Below, piece after piece: positions 8,070 through 16,074 of a DNA stretch of 64,000 bases. Under the pieces are notes generated by a model. The model did no database searches. It was not told where the DNA came from and saw only the letters and a program-made list of their open reading frames with translations. Location of the stretch: positions 1 through 64,000 of the forward strand of contig NZ_MSSM01000005.1 of NCBI RefSeq assembly GCF_004123795.1, read 5' to 3'. This DNA comes from Lacticaseibacillus chiayiensis. Lineage in GTDB: Bacteria; Bacillota; Bacilli; Lactobacillales; Lactobacillaceae. A program made the translations under genes and the position numbers. Positions within the stretch are counted from its first letter, which is position 1. The number at the start of each line of letters is the position of its first letter.

Positions 8070-9878
8070 TTATTCTTCAGTAGACTCACTGCTACTATCG
8101 CCGACTTGCAGATGATACATTTCATAATAGCGACCTTGTTTTGCCAGTAGAGATTCATGCGTACCGCGTTCGACAATCCGTCCGGCATTCAGCACCAAAA
8201 TAAGATTGGCGTCTTGAATCGTCGAAAGTCGATGGGCAATGGCTATCGTGGTTCGTCCTTGTCGAATACGCCGCAAGCCTTCTTGAATCACTGACTCGGT
8301 TTCCGTATCGATATTGGCGGTTGCCTCATCCAGCACAAGAATCTTGGGATTCGTCACAACCGTACGGGCAAATGAAATGAGCTGACGTTCGCCGCTGGAA
8401 AACTCACTCCCGCCTTCAATAACTTTGGCATGATAGCGATCCGGTAATTTGTTGATGAAGCGATCCGCCTGAACAAATTCAGCCGCTTGTTGAACCTGTT
8501 GATCCGTAATCTGATTATTGAACAAGCGGATATTGCTACTGATGTCTCCATAAAACATGAAGGAATCTTGCAACACCAGACCTAACTTCTTCCGCAATTC
8601 TTCCATCGGATAATCACGAATATCGACATCATCAATTAAAATCTGCCCCTCACCAAACTCGTAAAATCGCATCATGACATTGATAATCGAACTTTTACCA
8701 GAGCCGGTATGGCCGACTAATGCTACAGTCTCACCGGGGTTAGCAACAAAACTGATATCATGCAAAATATCGTGCTTGCCATCATAGGCAAAACTAACGT
8801 GGCGGAATTCGATTTTACCTTGCTGAATGACCGCATGGGCGTCAGGGTGCTGCGCAGGCGCATATTCTTTGCTGTCAAGAATCCGAAAAATCCGGCTGCC
8901 AGCTACCACGCCGTCTTGCAGAAACGACAGGTTATCCATCATGTTAACCATCGGATTGAAGAAGTTAGCCGTATAAGTGGTAAACGCGTATACCAAACCG
9001 GCTTCAACGTAACTGTGCATTGAAATCAGCCCGAACCTCCACAAAACAGCAATCAATGCAAGCGAATATAATAGGTTGATCACAGACGACAGCAGCAAGG
9101 AGTTCACACGAATCATAGCCTTACGAGCGTCAAGGTATTCCTGATTGGTCGCCTCAAATTCGCGGCTAATCCGATTCTCCTGCCGAAATTGCTGAATAAT
9201 GCTGATGCCTTCAATCGATTCATTCAGCTGAGTATTCAACTCGGAAAGCTTTTCGCGCATGTGACGATAAACTTTGGAGCTATACGTACTGTAGTACCAA
9301 ACAACCACTAGCAAAATGGGTAAGAACGCGGCCACCAACAATGCAATTTTAGGGTTTGCCGCAAACATAATGGTAAAGCTACTGATAACCGAGAACAGAC
9401 CGACAATGACCGCCAAAATAACGTTCCAGAAATCAGAGAAGGTCATCGTATCATTCGTGACCCGCGAGACAATCGAGCCAGCCGGTGTCTGATCAAAATA
9501 CCGCATGCCCAGTGTGTGCAGTTTGGCAAATAACTGCCGCCGCGCATCTTCAAGTCCACGTTCAGCGCCCATATTGAATAAAAAGGTTTGGAAAAACTGA
9601 AAGATGGCTTTAACAAGAGTGCCAAATGCATATAAGGCCGCAAACAATAACAAAATTTTGACGGTCGCACTTTGATTCGCCAAATAACGATCCATAAAAA
9701 TCTGCAGAATCTTTGGCAGCAAGACATTCATGCCTGCCAATAACGCCGCAGCGACAATGGCGCCGATGAATTGGCGTTTATACGGGCGGGTAAAGCCCAT
9801 GAGCCGACGCATAATTTTAATCTGTTGGCGCACCGGAATACTTTTAGACCATGCACTTTCGTAACCTTTATTTGCCAC
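8070..9878 (-). CDS. ABC exporter half-transporter, LmrD-like (canonical catalytic Glu)
   Basis: A 602-aa TMD-NBD half-exporter. About six membrane helices are followed by an ATPase domain with Walker A GHTGSGKSS, signature FSSGERQ and Walker B ILVLDEA with the catalytic Glu. The signature deviates from LSGGQ, whereas the upstream partner has a normal signature but Asp for Glu. This is the complementary asymmetry of heterodimeric exporters such as LmrCD and TM287/288, usually drug or lipid exporters. The frame is open upstream, but GTG 9878 (VANKGYESAW) has AAGG at good spacing and overlaps the upstream stop by 11 nt. Confidence 0.88.
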   Translation of the reverse strand: MANKGYESAWSKSIPVRQQIKIMRRLMGFTRPYKRQFIGAIVAAALLAGMNVLLPKILQIFMDRYLANQSATVKILLLFAALYAFGTLVKAIFQFFQTFLFNMGAERGLEDARRQLFAKLHTLGMRYFDQTPAGSIVSRVTNDTMTFSDFWNVILAVIVGLFSVISSFTIMFAANPKIALLVAAFLPILLVVVWYYSTYSSKVYRHMREKLSELNTQLNESIEGISIIQQFRQENRISREFEATNQEYLDARKAMIRVNSLLLSSVINLLYSLALIAVLWRFGLISMHSYVEAGLVYAFTTYTANFFNPMVNMMDNLSFLQDGVVAGSRIFRILDSKEYAPAQHPDAHAVIQQGKIEFRHVSFAYDGKHDILHDISFVANPGETVALVGHTGSGKSSIINVMMRFYEFGEGQILIDDVDIRDYPMEELRKKLGLVLQDSFMFYGDISSNIRLFNNQITDQQVQQAAEFVQADRFINKLPDRYHAKVIEGGSEFSSGERQLISFARTVVTNPKILVLDEATANIDTETESVIQEGLRRIRQGRTTIAIAHRLSTIQDANLILVLNAGRIVERGTHESLLAKQGRYYEMYHLQVGDSSSESTEE

Positions 9879-11625
9879 GCACGTCACCTTCCTCCGCAGC
9901 TTCCATTTCCTGTTTTGCCCACATTTCGGCATACCACCCATGCTTAGCCAGTAATTGGGCATGGGTGCCACGTTCAATGATTTGGCCATTTTCGAGAACG
10001 ATAATTTCATCGGCATGCATCACCGAACTCAAGCGGTGTGCCGCAATAATTGTCGTTTTATTGGCTCGGTCACGTTTCATATTGGTAAGAATTTCTTCTT
10101 CGGTTTTCGCATCCACTGCTGACAGGGCATCATCTAGGATCAACAATTCAGGCGCATTGATAACCGCGCGGGCGATGGCCAACCGTTGTTTCTGGCCCCC
10201 GGATAAGCTGACACCTTTTTCACCGACTAATGTTTCATAGCCTGCCGTGAATTTTCTGATATCATCATGGACCGCACTTTCCTTGGCAGCATTTTCCACA
10301 TCCTGCTGGCTCTTTTCAAAGGCGGAAAAGCGAATATTGTCCGCGACCGTAGTTGAAAACAGAAAATTATCCTGTGGAACATAGCCGATCGAATCAAGTA
10401 ACGCATCAAGCGAATAATCCTTGATATTATGACCGCCGAACTCAATGAAGCCATCGTAATTGTCAAATTCGCGTAACAAGAGTTTGAAAATCGTGCTTTT
10501 GCCAGCGCCGACTTTACCGACAATCCCGAGTGTGTTGCCTTCCAGCAGGGTAAAATGAACCCGACTTAGAGCCACTTGCTGATCATTGGGATAACTGAAT
10601 TTGTTGATTTGATACCTAATATTACCGTGTGCCGGCGTGGTAATCGCGTCTTTGGCTTCAAGAATCGTCGAGCGCTCTTGAAGCAGCTCGTTGACCCGAT
10701 CATAACTGGCATTTCCGCGTTCAAGAATGTTAAACAAGCGGCCAATCGCAAACATGGGCCAGACTAACGCCGAAACATAGGTCACAAATGAAACCAGTTG
10801 GCCGATCGAAATTTGGCCGTGCACCACTTGCCAGCCACCATAAATGATCGTAATCACATAGGTAAGCCCCATAATTAGACTAGTCGTCGGATCAAACAAC
10901 GCATCAATAAAATTCACCCGGCGATTAATTTGCACGGTCCGATCGACAATCCGGTTAAAGTCGGCAGTATCCTCCGCTTCCTGGCCAAATGTTTTAATCA
11001 CCTTGATACCGCTGACACTTTCCTGCGTTTTATCATTCAGCCGCGAAAATGCCGCCTGCGACTCGGAAAACGCTGCATGCAGTCTGGTGCCCAACTTACG
11101 TGCCATCACGGCCAGTAGAGGCATCGGCAAAATGGCCACAATTGTCAGGCGCCAATCAACCACCAAGATCATCGCGATAATCGTCGTGCCTCCAGTGATG
11201 AATGAATCAAATAAGGTCAAAATCCCGGCACCAGCCACATTTTGCACCGCGTTTAAATCATTGGTAGCATGCGCCATCAAATCACCGGTGCGATGTTTCT
11301 GATAAAAAGTCGCATCCATTTTCATAAAATGCCAAAATAGACGGGTCCGTAACGTGCGCTCCAACTTTGCGGCACCGCCCCAGATTGCATTACGCCAGCC
11401 ATAGCGGAAGAGATACTGCGAAATGCCGGAAAACAGCAGCAGGCCTAGCATAAGGGCAAGATAATTGCCAGACAGCCGTGATTTACTCATCGCATCAACC
11501 AAATCGCCGATGACCTTTGGCGGAATTAAATTAACCAACGCTACTAATAGTAAAAAAGTCACACCTAGTAGGTAACGCCGCCACTCCTGTTTGAAATACC
11601 ACCCTAATTTTCTAAAAATTCCCAC
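9868..11625 (-). CDS. ABC exporter half-transporter, LmrC-like (degenerate catalytic site)
   Basis: A 585-aa TMD-NBD protein, first gene of the two-gene exporter operon. It has Walker A GKVGAGKST, a canonical signature SLSGGQKQR, and Walker B LLILDDALSAVD in which Asp replaces the catalytic Glu. With the downstream partner it would form one degenerate and one competent ATP site. The start is GTG 11625, ten bases after AAGGAG. The operon is expected to encode a multidrug-type exporter; the substrate is unknown. An inverted repeat about 75 bases upstream may be an operator. Confidence 0.88.
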   Translation of the reverse strand: MGIFRKLGWYFKQEWRRYLLGVTFLLLVALVNLIPPKVIGDLVDAMSKSRLSGNYLALMLGLLLFSGISQYLFRYGWRNAIWGGAAKLERTLRTRLFWHFMKMDATFYQKHRTGDLMAHATNDLNAVQNVAGAGILTLFDSFITGGTTIIAMILVVDWRLTIVAILPMPLLAVMARKLGTRLHAAFSESQAAFSRLNDKTQESVSGIKVIKTFGQEAEDTADFNRIVDRTVQINRRVNFIDALFDPTTSLIMGLTYVITIIYGGWQVVHGQISIGQLVSFVTYVSALVWPMFAIGRLFNILERGNASYDRVNELLQERSTILEAKDAITTPAHGNIRYQINKFSYPNDQQVALSRVHFTLLEGNTLGIVGKVGAGKSTIFKLLLREFDNYDGFIEFGGHNIKDYSLDALLDSIGYVPQDNFLFSTTVADNIRFSAFEKSQQDVENAAKESAVHDDIRKFTAGYETLVGEKGVSLSGGQKQRLAIARAVINAPELLILDDALSAVDAKTEEEILTNMKRDRANKTTIIAAHRLSSVMHADEIIVLENGQIIERGTHAQLLAKHGWYAEMWAKQEMEAAEEGDVRGK

Positions 11626-11700
11626 AACAATGCTGCTCCTTAAATCGTCAGCTTGATCCGCATGTTCAGAATCAGGCTGCTTGTTTTATGAAATAAATGA

Positions 11701-11718
11701 CTTATGTTTTCTCATAAG
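11701..11718. promoter_or_regulatory. Inverted repeat upstream of ABC exporter operon
   Basis: CTTATG-TTTTCT-CATAAG is a 6+6 inverted repeat in the leader region of the exporter operon. It could be a site for a regulator of the MarR or TetR kind, but no regulator gene is adjacent. Confidence 0.3.
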
Positions 11719-11770
11719 CGCCGTTAGTTATGAATATTCTCTCATGATAGCACAATCAACGTTAGGACGC

Positions 11771-11811
11771 GAAAACGCGATGACAGAAAGGATCACTGTC
11801 ATCGCGTTTTC
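11771..11811. terminator. Terminator after yneF
   Basis: A perfect 16-bp stem (GAAAACGCGATGACAG / CTGTCATCGCGTTTTC) with a 9-nt loop, just after the yneF stop on the minus strand. The stem itself supplies the T run. Confidence 0.85.
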
Positions 11812-11818
11812 TTAGCAA

Positions 11819-12040
11819 TTACTTAGCATTACGTTGGGCTTGTTTCATTTGCGCCATCATTTGGTTCAGTTTCTTAGCAGATGGTTTTTGTCCCATTTGC
11901 ATCATCATGGTGCGCAGCATGTCTTCGTTCACAGGCGGATTGTCTTGAAAATACTTTTTCATATATGCCCGTGCGCCGAAGAACCCGCCTGCTAAGCCGA
12001 CCAGTAACGCAATGATCCCCACAAGTATTGTGATTAGCAA
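11819..12040 (-). CDS. YneF family (UPF0154) small membrane protein
   Basis: A 73-aa protein with one N-terminal membrane helix ([18 protein letters not shown]) followed by the family motif [22 protein letters not shown] and a Met/Lys-rich tail. The frame can be extended 8 codons to an ATG at 12064, but that extension contains AAGGAGG, which sits seven bases before TTG 12040; this start gives the usual length of about 72 aa. Function is unknown; the family is widespread in Firmicutes. Confidence 0.85.
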   Translation of the reverse strand: MLITILVGIIALLVGLAGGFFGARAYMKKYFQDNPPVNEDMLRTMMMQMGQKPSAKKLNQMMAQMKQAQRNAK

Positions 12041-12100
12041 TGTGCGGCCTCCTTCAAGTTTCATTTCTCATTGTACTAAAGCGATTTGTTGTTGAAAAGA

Positions 12101-12349
12101 CTAATCTTTTCGCCAGCCATGTTCACGCTGAATTTTTTGGACTTTTTTGCTGGTGATTTCATGTCCTTTTTTATCAAAAACCTGTGTATGCTCGATTTGA
12201 TTGCGTAAACCCGCACGGAAATCTTTTAAATAAGCTTCACGTAGCTGTTGACGTTCGACTTTTTCCTCAGGTGTCAACCCTACGCTGCGATCCTTCTTGG
12301 CTAACTCATTGATCCGATCCAGTCGTTCTTTTGGTTGTTGTGCCATCAT
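12101..12349 (-). CDS. DUF896 / YnzC family (UPF0291) small protein
   Basis: A basic 82-aa protein with the DUF896 pattern: RINELAKKDRSVGLTPEEK near the N-terminus, RQQLREAYLKDFRAG in the middle, then VFDKKGHEI. YnzC of B. subtilis lies in the SOS-induced yneA operon, but I see no SOS box before this gene. Two in-frame ATGs (12349 and 12346) lie behind GGGGG; the second has better spacing. It is about 60 bases upstream of yneF on the same strand. Confidence 0.85.
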   Translation of the reverse strand: MMAQQPKERLDRINELAKKDRSVGLTPEEKVERQQLREAYLKDFRAGLRNQIEHTQVFDKKGHEITSKKVQKIQREHGWRKD

Positions 12350-12377
12350 GTTGCCCCCTAAGTTTTAAAATCATCAC

Positions 12378-12554
12378 TTAATTTAGTTGAACCGCGTGGT
12401 AGTGATAATTCGCGGCTTCATGATCAGGATACGGCGCATTTTGTAACATCGCAACATATTCTGCGGCACGGCGCCGAGAAGAGAAGGCTTTGAGCAACTC
12501 GATAGGCGCCAACCGGTCTGCGTAATAGACAACATAAATAAACTGATCATTCAT
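12378..12554 (-). CDS. Small protein of unknown function (58 aa)
   Basis: A complete ORF of 58 codons, starting MNDQFIYVVYYADRLAPIEL and ending HYHAVQLN. The ATG at 12554 has GAGGTG seven bases upstream, and the gene follows the spacing of the downstream DUF896 gene (29 bases), so it looks like a real member of the same small operon. The sequence is rich in Tyr and Ala with a central RRRAAEYV helix and no membrane segment. I do not recognise a family. Confidence 0.7.
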   Translation of the reverse strand: MNDQFIYVVYYADRLAPIELLKAFSSRRRAAEYVAMLQNAPYPDHEAANYHYHAVQLN

Positions 12555-12619
12555 AGGCCTTCACCTCGAGTCTGTCGCGGCGCAGTGGTGGGGTGGTTTT
12601 GGGCTAGAGCTGGAATTCA

Positions 12620-13045
12620 CGTAACTCCCATAACGCGCTCACCGGCGCAGAAGTCTGCGTGTAAGGACCTCTAGCCCAAAATGGCCAAAGCCCAGCCATT
12701 TTGGGAATCCCCGTTAACTTCCATAACGCGCTCGCCAGCCAAGAAACCTGCGTGTAAGGACCTTGGTCGCAATGGCCAAAGCCCAGCCACTTTTTGAGGC
12801 TGGAATCCCCATTAACTCCCATAACGCGTTCACCGGCGCAGAAGTCTGCGTGTAAGGACCTCTAGCCCAAAATGGCTAAAGCGCAGCCATTTTTTGAGGC
12901 CGGAATCACCGTTAACTCCCATAACGCGCTCGCAGTCGCAGAAATCTACGTGTAAGGACCTCAAGCCTAAAGGCCAAAGCCCAGCCATTTAGGCTTGAGG
13001 CCACTTACACTCCGATTTCTAAGCGCTCCTGCTCGCGCTCAAACA
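12620..13045. repeat. Tandem cluster of palindromic intergenic repeat (four 5' arms, one 3' arm)
   Basis: Four head-to-tail units start with TAACGCGCTC or TAACGCGTTC at 12631, 12724, 12822 and 12922 (periods 93, 98 and 100). Each contains a variant of GAAGTCTGCGTGTAAGGACC. Only the last unit has the matching 3' arm (CTTACAC ... GATTTCT ... GCGCTCCTGCTCGCGCTC), where AGAAATC pairs with GATTTCT and AAGCCTAAA with TTTAGGCTT. No gene is seen in this 500-base gap; the ORFs across it are by-products of the repeat. Confidence 0.85.
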
Positions 13046-13070
13046 AAAAAAGACCGTTTCCGGCCTTTTC
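13044..13070 (-). terminator. Terminator after rplS
   Basis: Minus strand AAAAGGCCGGAAACGGTC followed by seven T, directly after the rplS stop codon. Confidence 0.85.
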
Positions 13071-13075
13071 CAAGA

Positions 13076-13423
13076 TTAACGACGCTTTTCGCGGATACGT
13101 GCTGCTTTGCCGCGGAGTGCGCGTAGGTAGTAGAGTTTTGCCCGACGAACTTGGCCGTGACGGGTGACTTCAATCTTTTCGACCCGTGGGGAGTGTAACG
13201 GGAATGTCCGTTCCACACCGACACCGTTTGAGATTTTACGAACAGTGTAGGTAGCGGAAATGCCAACACCGCGGCGTTTGATTACAACGCCTTCAAAGAG
13301 CTGAATACGTTCGCGTTCGCCTTCAACGATCTTGGCGTGGACGCGAACGTTATCACCTGCACGGAAGTCAGGAATATCGTCGCGTAACTGTTTCTTGGTA
13401 ATTTCTTGAATCAATGGGTTCAT
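13076..13423 (-). CDS. rplS: 50S ribosomal protein L19
   Basis: L19 sits at the 30S-50S interface. The 115-aa protein begins [20 protein letters not shown] and contains the family motifs [29 protein letters not shown] and [16 protein letters not shown], ending in a basic [12 protein letters not shown]. The frame is open upstream, but ATG 13423 has AAAGGAG and gives the normal length. A good promoter and a short structured leader precede it, so it can be expressed separately from trmD. Confidence 0.97.
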   Translation of the reverse strand: MNPLIQEITKKQLRDDIPDFRAGDNVRVHAKIVEGERERIQLFEGVVIKRRGVGISATYTVRKISNGVGVERTFPLHSPRVEKIEVTRHGQVRRAKLYYLRALRGKAARIREKRR

Positions 13424-13495
13424 TGGTCTTTCTCCTTTGCCGACATTCATAATCATCCCGAACAGCGGAATGCCGTTGATATGTGACGTATCACA
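13424..13495 (-). promoter_or_regulatory. rplS 5' leader, probable L19 leader element
   Basis: Between promoter and ATG is a leader of about 75 nt with two hairpins: TGATA...TATCA and CATTCCGCTGTTCGGGATG. Firmicutes rplS genes commonly carry an autoregulatory L19 leader at this place. I assign it by position and hairpin form, not by a covariance model. Confidence 0.5.
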
Positions 13496-13502
13496 ATCAG
13501 TA

Positions 13503-13531
13503 AGTTTAGCATGTCCGGTGATGCGTGTAAA
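13503..13531 (-). promoter_or_regulatory. rplS promoter
   Basis: Minus strand TTTACA, 17-base spacer, TAAACT. It lies between the trmD stop and the rplS leader. Confidence 0.65.
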
Positions 13532-13622
13532 GATAAAATTCTTTACAAGATTGGCAGCCACTATGCACCGACACAACAATACAGATTCCGCCAAAAGCGT
13601 CCTATCATTTCGCGCTTTATTC

Positions 13623-14411
13623 TCAATCGGTATCCTCTGTGTTCTGGTCGAAAGCGTTCAATCGTCTTTCTGCTGCTTTTGTGGCCTCTTCTGTTTTAAC
13701 CTCGCGTAACAGTTTTTTGGCAGCATCATCAAGCTCGACCTGTTCAAGCAAATCCGGCCGCCGCAGATAGGTTCGGCGCAGACTTTCTTTTAACCGCCAG
13801 CGCGCAATTAGCTGATGGTTGCCATTTTGCAGCACTTCCGGCACCTTCATGCCGCGATATTCAGCCGGACGGGTGTATTGCGGGTACTCGAGCAGGCCAT
13901 TTTCAAAACTGTCGGTGTGGGCACTTTCGTCATTACCCAAAACGCCTGGCAAAAGCCGGACAATGGCATCAATCATGACCATTGCTGGCAGTTCGCCTCC
14001 AGTCAGAACATAGTCGCCAAGTGAATATTCATCGGTGACAAGTGTCCGAATCCGCTCATCATAGCCTTCGTAATGCCCACAAATGAAGACAAGGTGTTTT
14101 TCTTGGGAGAGTTCCCGCGCGGCTTGCTGATCGAATTTTTTGCCTGCCGGATCCATCAAAATGACCCGCTTAGGTCCCGGATGGCGTTGATTAACCCCAT
14201 CCATGGCCTCAAACAGCGGTTCCGGCTTAAGCAACATCCCTGCACCGCCACCATAAGGCGTGTCATCGACGTGATGGTGTTTGTCATGGCTATAACTGCG
14301 ATAATCAACCACATCAAAGTTAAGCAAATGGCGTTCAAGGGCTTTCCCGATCATGCTTTCACGCAATGGCTCAAACATATTTGGAAACAAGCTTAAAACA
14401 TCAATCTGCAT
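13623..14411 (-). CDS. trmD: tRNA (guanine-37-N1)-methyltransferase
   Basis: TrmD methylates G37 of tRNAs and prevents frameshifting. It is a SPOUT (trefoil knot) enzyme: [16 protein letters not shown] at the N-terminus, [24 protein letters not shown] and the SAM-knot segment [17 protein letters not shown] are all present. At 262 aa it has a slightly longer C-terminus than E. coli TrmD. ATG 14411 is preferred; a TTG six bases earlier is too close to the AAGGG. It overlaps rimM by 11 nt. Confidence 0.97.
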   Translation of the reverse strand: MQIDVLSLFPNMFEPLRESMIGKALERHLLNFDVVDYRSYSHDKHHHVDDTPYGGGAGMLLKPEPLFEAMDGVNQRHPGPKRVILMDPAGKKFDQQAARELSQEKHLVFICGHYEGYDERIRTLVTDEYSLGDYVLTGGELPAMVMIDAIVRLLPGVLGNDESAHTDSFENGLLEYPQYTRPAEYRGMKVPEVLQNGNHQLIARWRLKESLRRTYLRRPDLLEQVELDDAAKKLLREVKTEEATKAAERRLNAFDQNTEDTD

Positions 14412-14919
14412 CGTCAATCAACCCTTCCGGCACGATGACGTGCGCTTCCTTGCGTTCCAGATCAATCGACTGTACCACAGACTTTAAAAACGGCAACAAA
14501 ATTTCGCTTTTACCGATACGTGGAATCACCCAGACATCATTAGGGCCGGGACTGAGGATCTCACTAACTTGGCCGAGTGTTTGACCATGCTCATCAATCA
14601 CCGTCAAGCCGATAATATCTTTATAGTAATAGCTGCCGGCGTCGAGCGGCTGCAAGGCAGCATCAGTGACCTGCAGCTTTTTCCCCTTAAACGGTAAAAC
14701 TTGGTTGATATCCGTATAGCCTTTAAACGTCAGCATCGTGAGCCCTTTATGCTCGCGAACCGACTGAATCGTCAGCGCTGTTTTTGGTGAAGTGGCAACA
14801 TAGACTATCTTTCCCACCTGAAACCGCTGCTTCGGAAAATCCGTCGTCACAAGTACACGAACCTCGCCGCGGATGCCATGGGTATTCACAATCGTGCCAA
14901 TATCATAATACTCGGGCAT
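14401..14919 (-). CDS. rimM: 16S rRNA processing protein
   Basis: RimM binds S19 and helps mature the 30S head. The 172-aa protein has the N-terminal barrel ([18 protein letters not shown]) and the PRC-barrel C-terminal domain ([18 protein letters not shown], followed by NDVWVI). The RBS before ATG 14919 (AGCAGTGAT) is weak. In relatives rimM follows khpA directly; here a decayed TnpB element lies between them, so a separate promoter is proposed at 14974-15001. Confidence 0.95.
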   Translation of the reverse strand: MPEYYDIGTIVNTHGIRGEVRVLVTTDFPKQRFQVGKIVYVATSPKTALTIQSVREHKGLTMLTFKGYTDINQVLPFKGKKLQVTDAALQPLDAGSYYYKDIIGLTVIDEHGQTLGQVSEILSPGPNDVWVIPRIGKSEILLPFLKSVVQSIDLERKEAHVIVPEGLIDDAD

Positions 14920-14973
14920 ACAATCACTGCTATATAAAACGTGGAAGAATGTCTCTTTGACACCAATAAAGGT

Positions 14974-15001
14974 TTTATATATTTCCTTTCTTGATTGACA
15001 A
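14974..15001 (-). promoter_or_regulatory. Candidate promoter for rimM-trmD
   Basis: Minus strand TTGTCA, 16-base spacer, TATAAA, about 55 bases upstream of rimM, near the presumed end of the TnpB element. It would supply transcription after the terminator that follows khpA. Confidence 0.45.
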
Positions 15002-15095
15002 TCCTACATTTCATTTAGTCCCGTCAACAACGGTATTCCCACTCTGAAACAATTCATCATGACAGTGACCGTCTCCTGAACTTTAAGGGTATAGC

Positions 15096-15497
15096 CTACC
15101 CCGTAACCTTTGATTTCGCATAAGCTATCAGATTTTCAACCGCATTTTCGTCTCGCCGCAACTTCACCCCGCACTGGTAACAATGATAGTCATCGTGACC
15201 TGGCATCTTCGAATTGAAGTAGTTTTTCCAAGCCTTACTTAAATCGTTTACCACGAGCTGCAGAACTCGGGCTGACTGTTCGTACTGCCAATCGGCTTTA
15301 TTCCAAACCAGTTCGTCCCGTACTTTGCGTTCATTTGGTCGCAAAGTTTTGTCCGCCATCACCAGAGAACCATCATACATGCTATTCCATGTTTCTAAGG
15401 CTTGATTCCAGCAAAACCGGCGATAATTAAACAATCGCTCCAGTTCACGCCGCATGGTTGCATTGGGATAGAGCTTAATCTTATGCGTTTTAATCAA
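15096..15497 (-). pseudogene. tnpB: TnpB/OrfB transposon nuclease, internally deleted
   Basis: This 133-codon frame joins the two ends of a TnpB. The first ~97 residues are the TnpB N-terminus (KLYPNATMRRELERLFNYRR, FCWNQALETWN, VLQLVVNDLSKAWKNYF). They pass at about KMPGHDDYHCYQCG straight to the C-terminal zinc-finger end, YHCYQCGVKLRRDENAVENL. TnpB proteins are normally about 370-420 aa, so the middle, including the RuvC active site, is missing while the frame is kept. It starts with TTG 15497 behind GAGGAGG. It cannot be an active nuclease; it could still bind the element's RNA. Confidence 0.8.
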
Positions 15498-15509
15498 AAG
15501 TTGTCACCT

Positions 15510-15544
15510 CCTCTCAATTAGCTGGTTAAACGCCACTTGAGAGG
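15510..15544 (-). promoter_or_regulatory. Hairpin covering part of the tnpB ribosome binding site
   Basis: CCTCTCAA and TTGAGAGG form an 8-bp stem, and the 3' arm on the minus strand runs into the tnpB GAGGAGG site. This could limit translation of the transposon nuclease. Confidence 0.45.
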
Positions 15545-15599
15545 AAGCTCAGAGTAGGCATTCAAATCAATGCTAACTAGCGGAACTTTGGTAAGAACC

Positions 15600-15630
15600 A
15601 TCATACAGTACCGATTCAGGTTCTTGTCAA
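15600..15630 (-). promoter_or_regulatory. Candidate tnpB promoter
   Basis: Minus strand consensus TTGACA, 19-base spacer, TATGAT, about 100 bases upstream of tnpB. Confidence 0.5.
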
Positions 15631-15639
15631 TACATTTCG

Positions 15640-15771
15640 CTAGTTAACTTGGTTTGAACACACAGACAGCTTCCACTTAATTATTCTGTCCATGTTGTAC
15701 CGCTTGATTCCATATTGTTCGAAATATTTGAGTGCTGTTAATTTCCTCCTTATGTCTATGCCAGTCAGTTC
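15640..15771 (-). other. Protein-like 43-codon stretch without start codon
   Basis: In the gap upstream of tnpB a frame reads ELTGIDIRRKLTALKYFEQY, then GIKRYNMDRIIKWKLSVC and ends at TAG 15642. Composition is protein-like, and AAGGAGG appears inside, but no ATG, GTG or TTG fits as start. It may be the remains of a gene brought or cut by the TnpB element. I do not recognise the family. Nothing else is seen between tnpB and the khpA terminator. Confidence 0.25.
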
Positions 15772-15776
15772 AAAAC

Positions 15777-15809
15777 AAAAAGACCGACGCGGTATGCGCC
15801 AGCCTTTTT
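15777..15809 (-). terminator. Terminator overlapping the khpA stop
   Basis: Minus strand AAAAAGGCTGGCGC and GCGTCGGTCTTTTT pair across a short loop. The hairpin begins within the khpA stop codon. Confidence 0.75.
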
Positions 15810-16062
15810 ATTTTGTATGCGGCGCATCCAAAATATTGAGCCGCACCCGCTTATCGTACGGGCTTTTAACACTGTATACAATGGTTCGGATTGCCTGGGC
15901 AACCCGTCCCTGTTTGCCGATCACGCGGCCGACATCTTCAGGCGCAACAGCCAGATCAAAGGCCATATACTCGCCTGTTTCATGTGCCGTCACCTTTACG
16001 GCTTCTGGTTTGGTAACCAGTGGGGTAACAATGGCTTTGATCAAACTACCGATATCCACCAT
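15808..16062 (-). CDS. khpA: KH-domain RNA-binding protein
   Basis: An 84-aa single type-II KH domain protein (YlqC/KhpA). The GXXG RNA-binding loop is GKQG within VGRVIGKQGRVAQAIRTIV. In lactobacilli and streptococci KhpA partners with KhpB (Jag/EloR) to affect cell elongation and sRNA metabolism. The gene follows rpsP after 12 bases, the standard arrangement. Confidence 0.93.
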   Translation of the reverse strand: MVDIGSLIKAIVTPLVTKPEAVKVTAHETGEYMAFDLAVAPEDVGRVIGKQGRVAQAIRTIVYSVKSPYDKRVRLNILDAPHTK

Positions 16063-16074
16063 TTACGACCGCCC

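Larger units (their letters stand above)
14990..15700 (-). mobile_element. Remnant of an IS200/IS605-type (tnpB) element, ends approximate
   Basis: A deleted tnpB with its promoter and leader hairpin lies between khpA and rimM. Downstream of the tnpB stop is about 100 bases resembling the non-coding right end of such elements, with GGGAATACCG...GACGGGAC motifs. No tnpA is present. The exact boundaries are not visible because these elements leave no target duplications or inverted repeats. Confidence 0.45.

Noticed and set aside
9879-10016. Upstream extension of the LmrD-like gene inside the upstream ABC gene
   Set aside because: Out-of-frame reading of the partner gene's coding region; the ABC domain begins after GTG 9878.
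12604-12822. Minus-strand ORF of 72 codons in the repeat cluster
   Set aside because: It is made wholly from repeat units, with the same peptide pattern repeating; not a gene.
12620-13045. Repeat cluster as a CRISPR array
   Set aside because: Units of about 95 bases are similar along their whole length, with no short repeat and unique spacer pattern and no cas genes.
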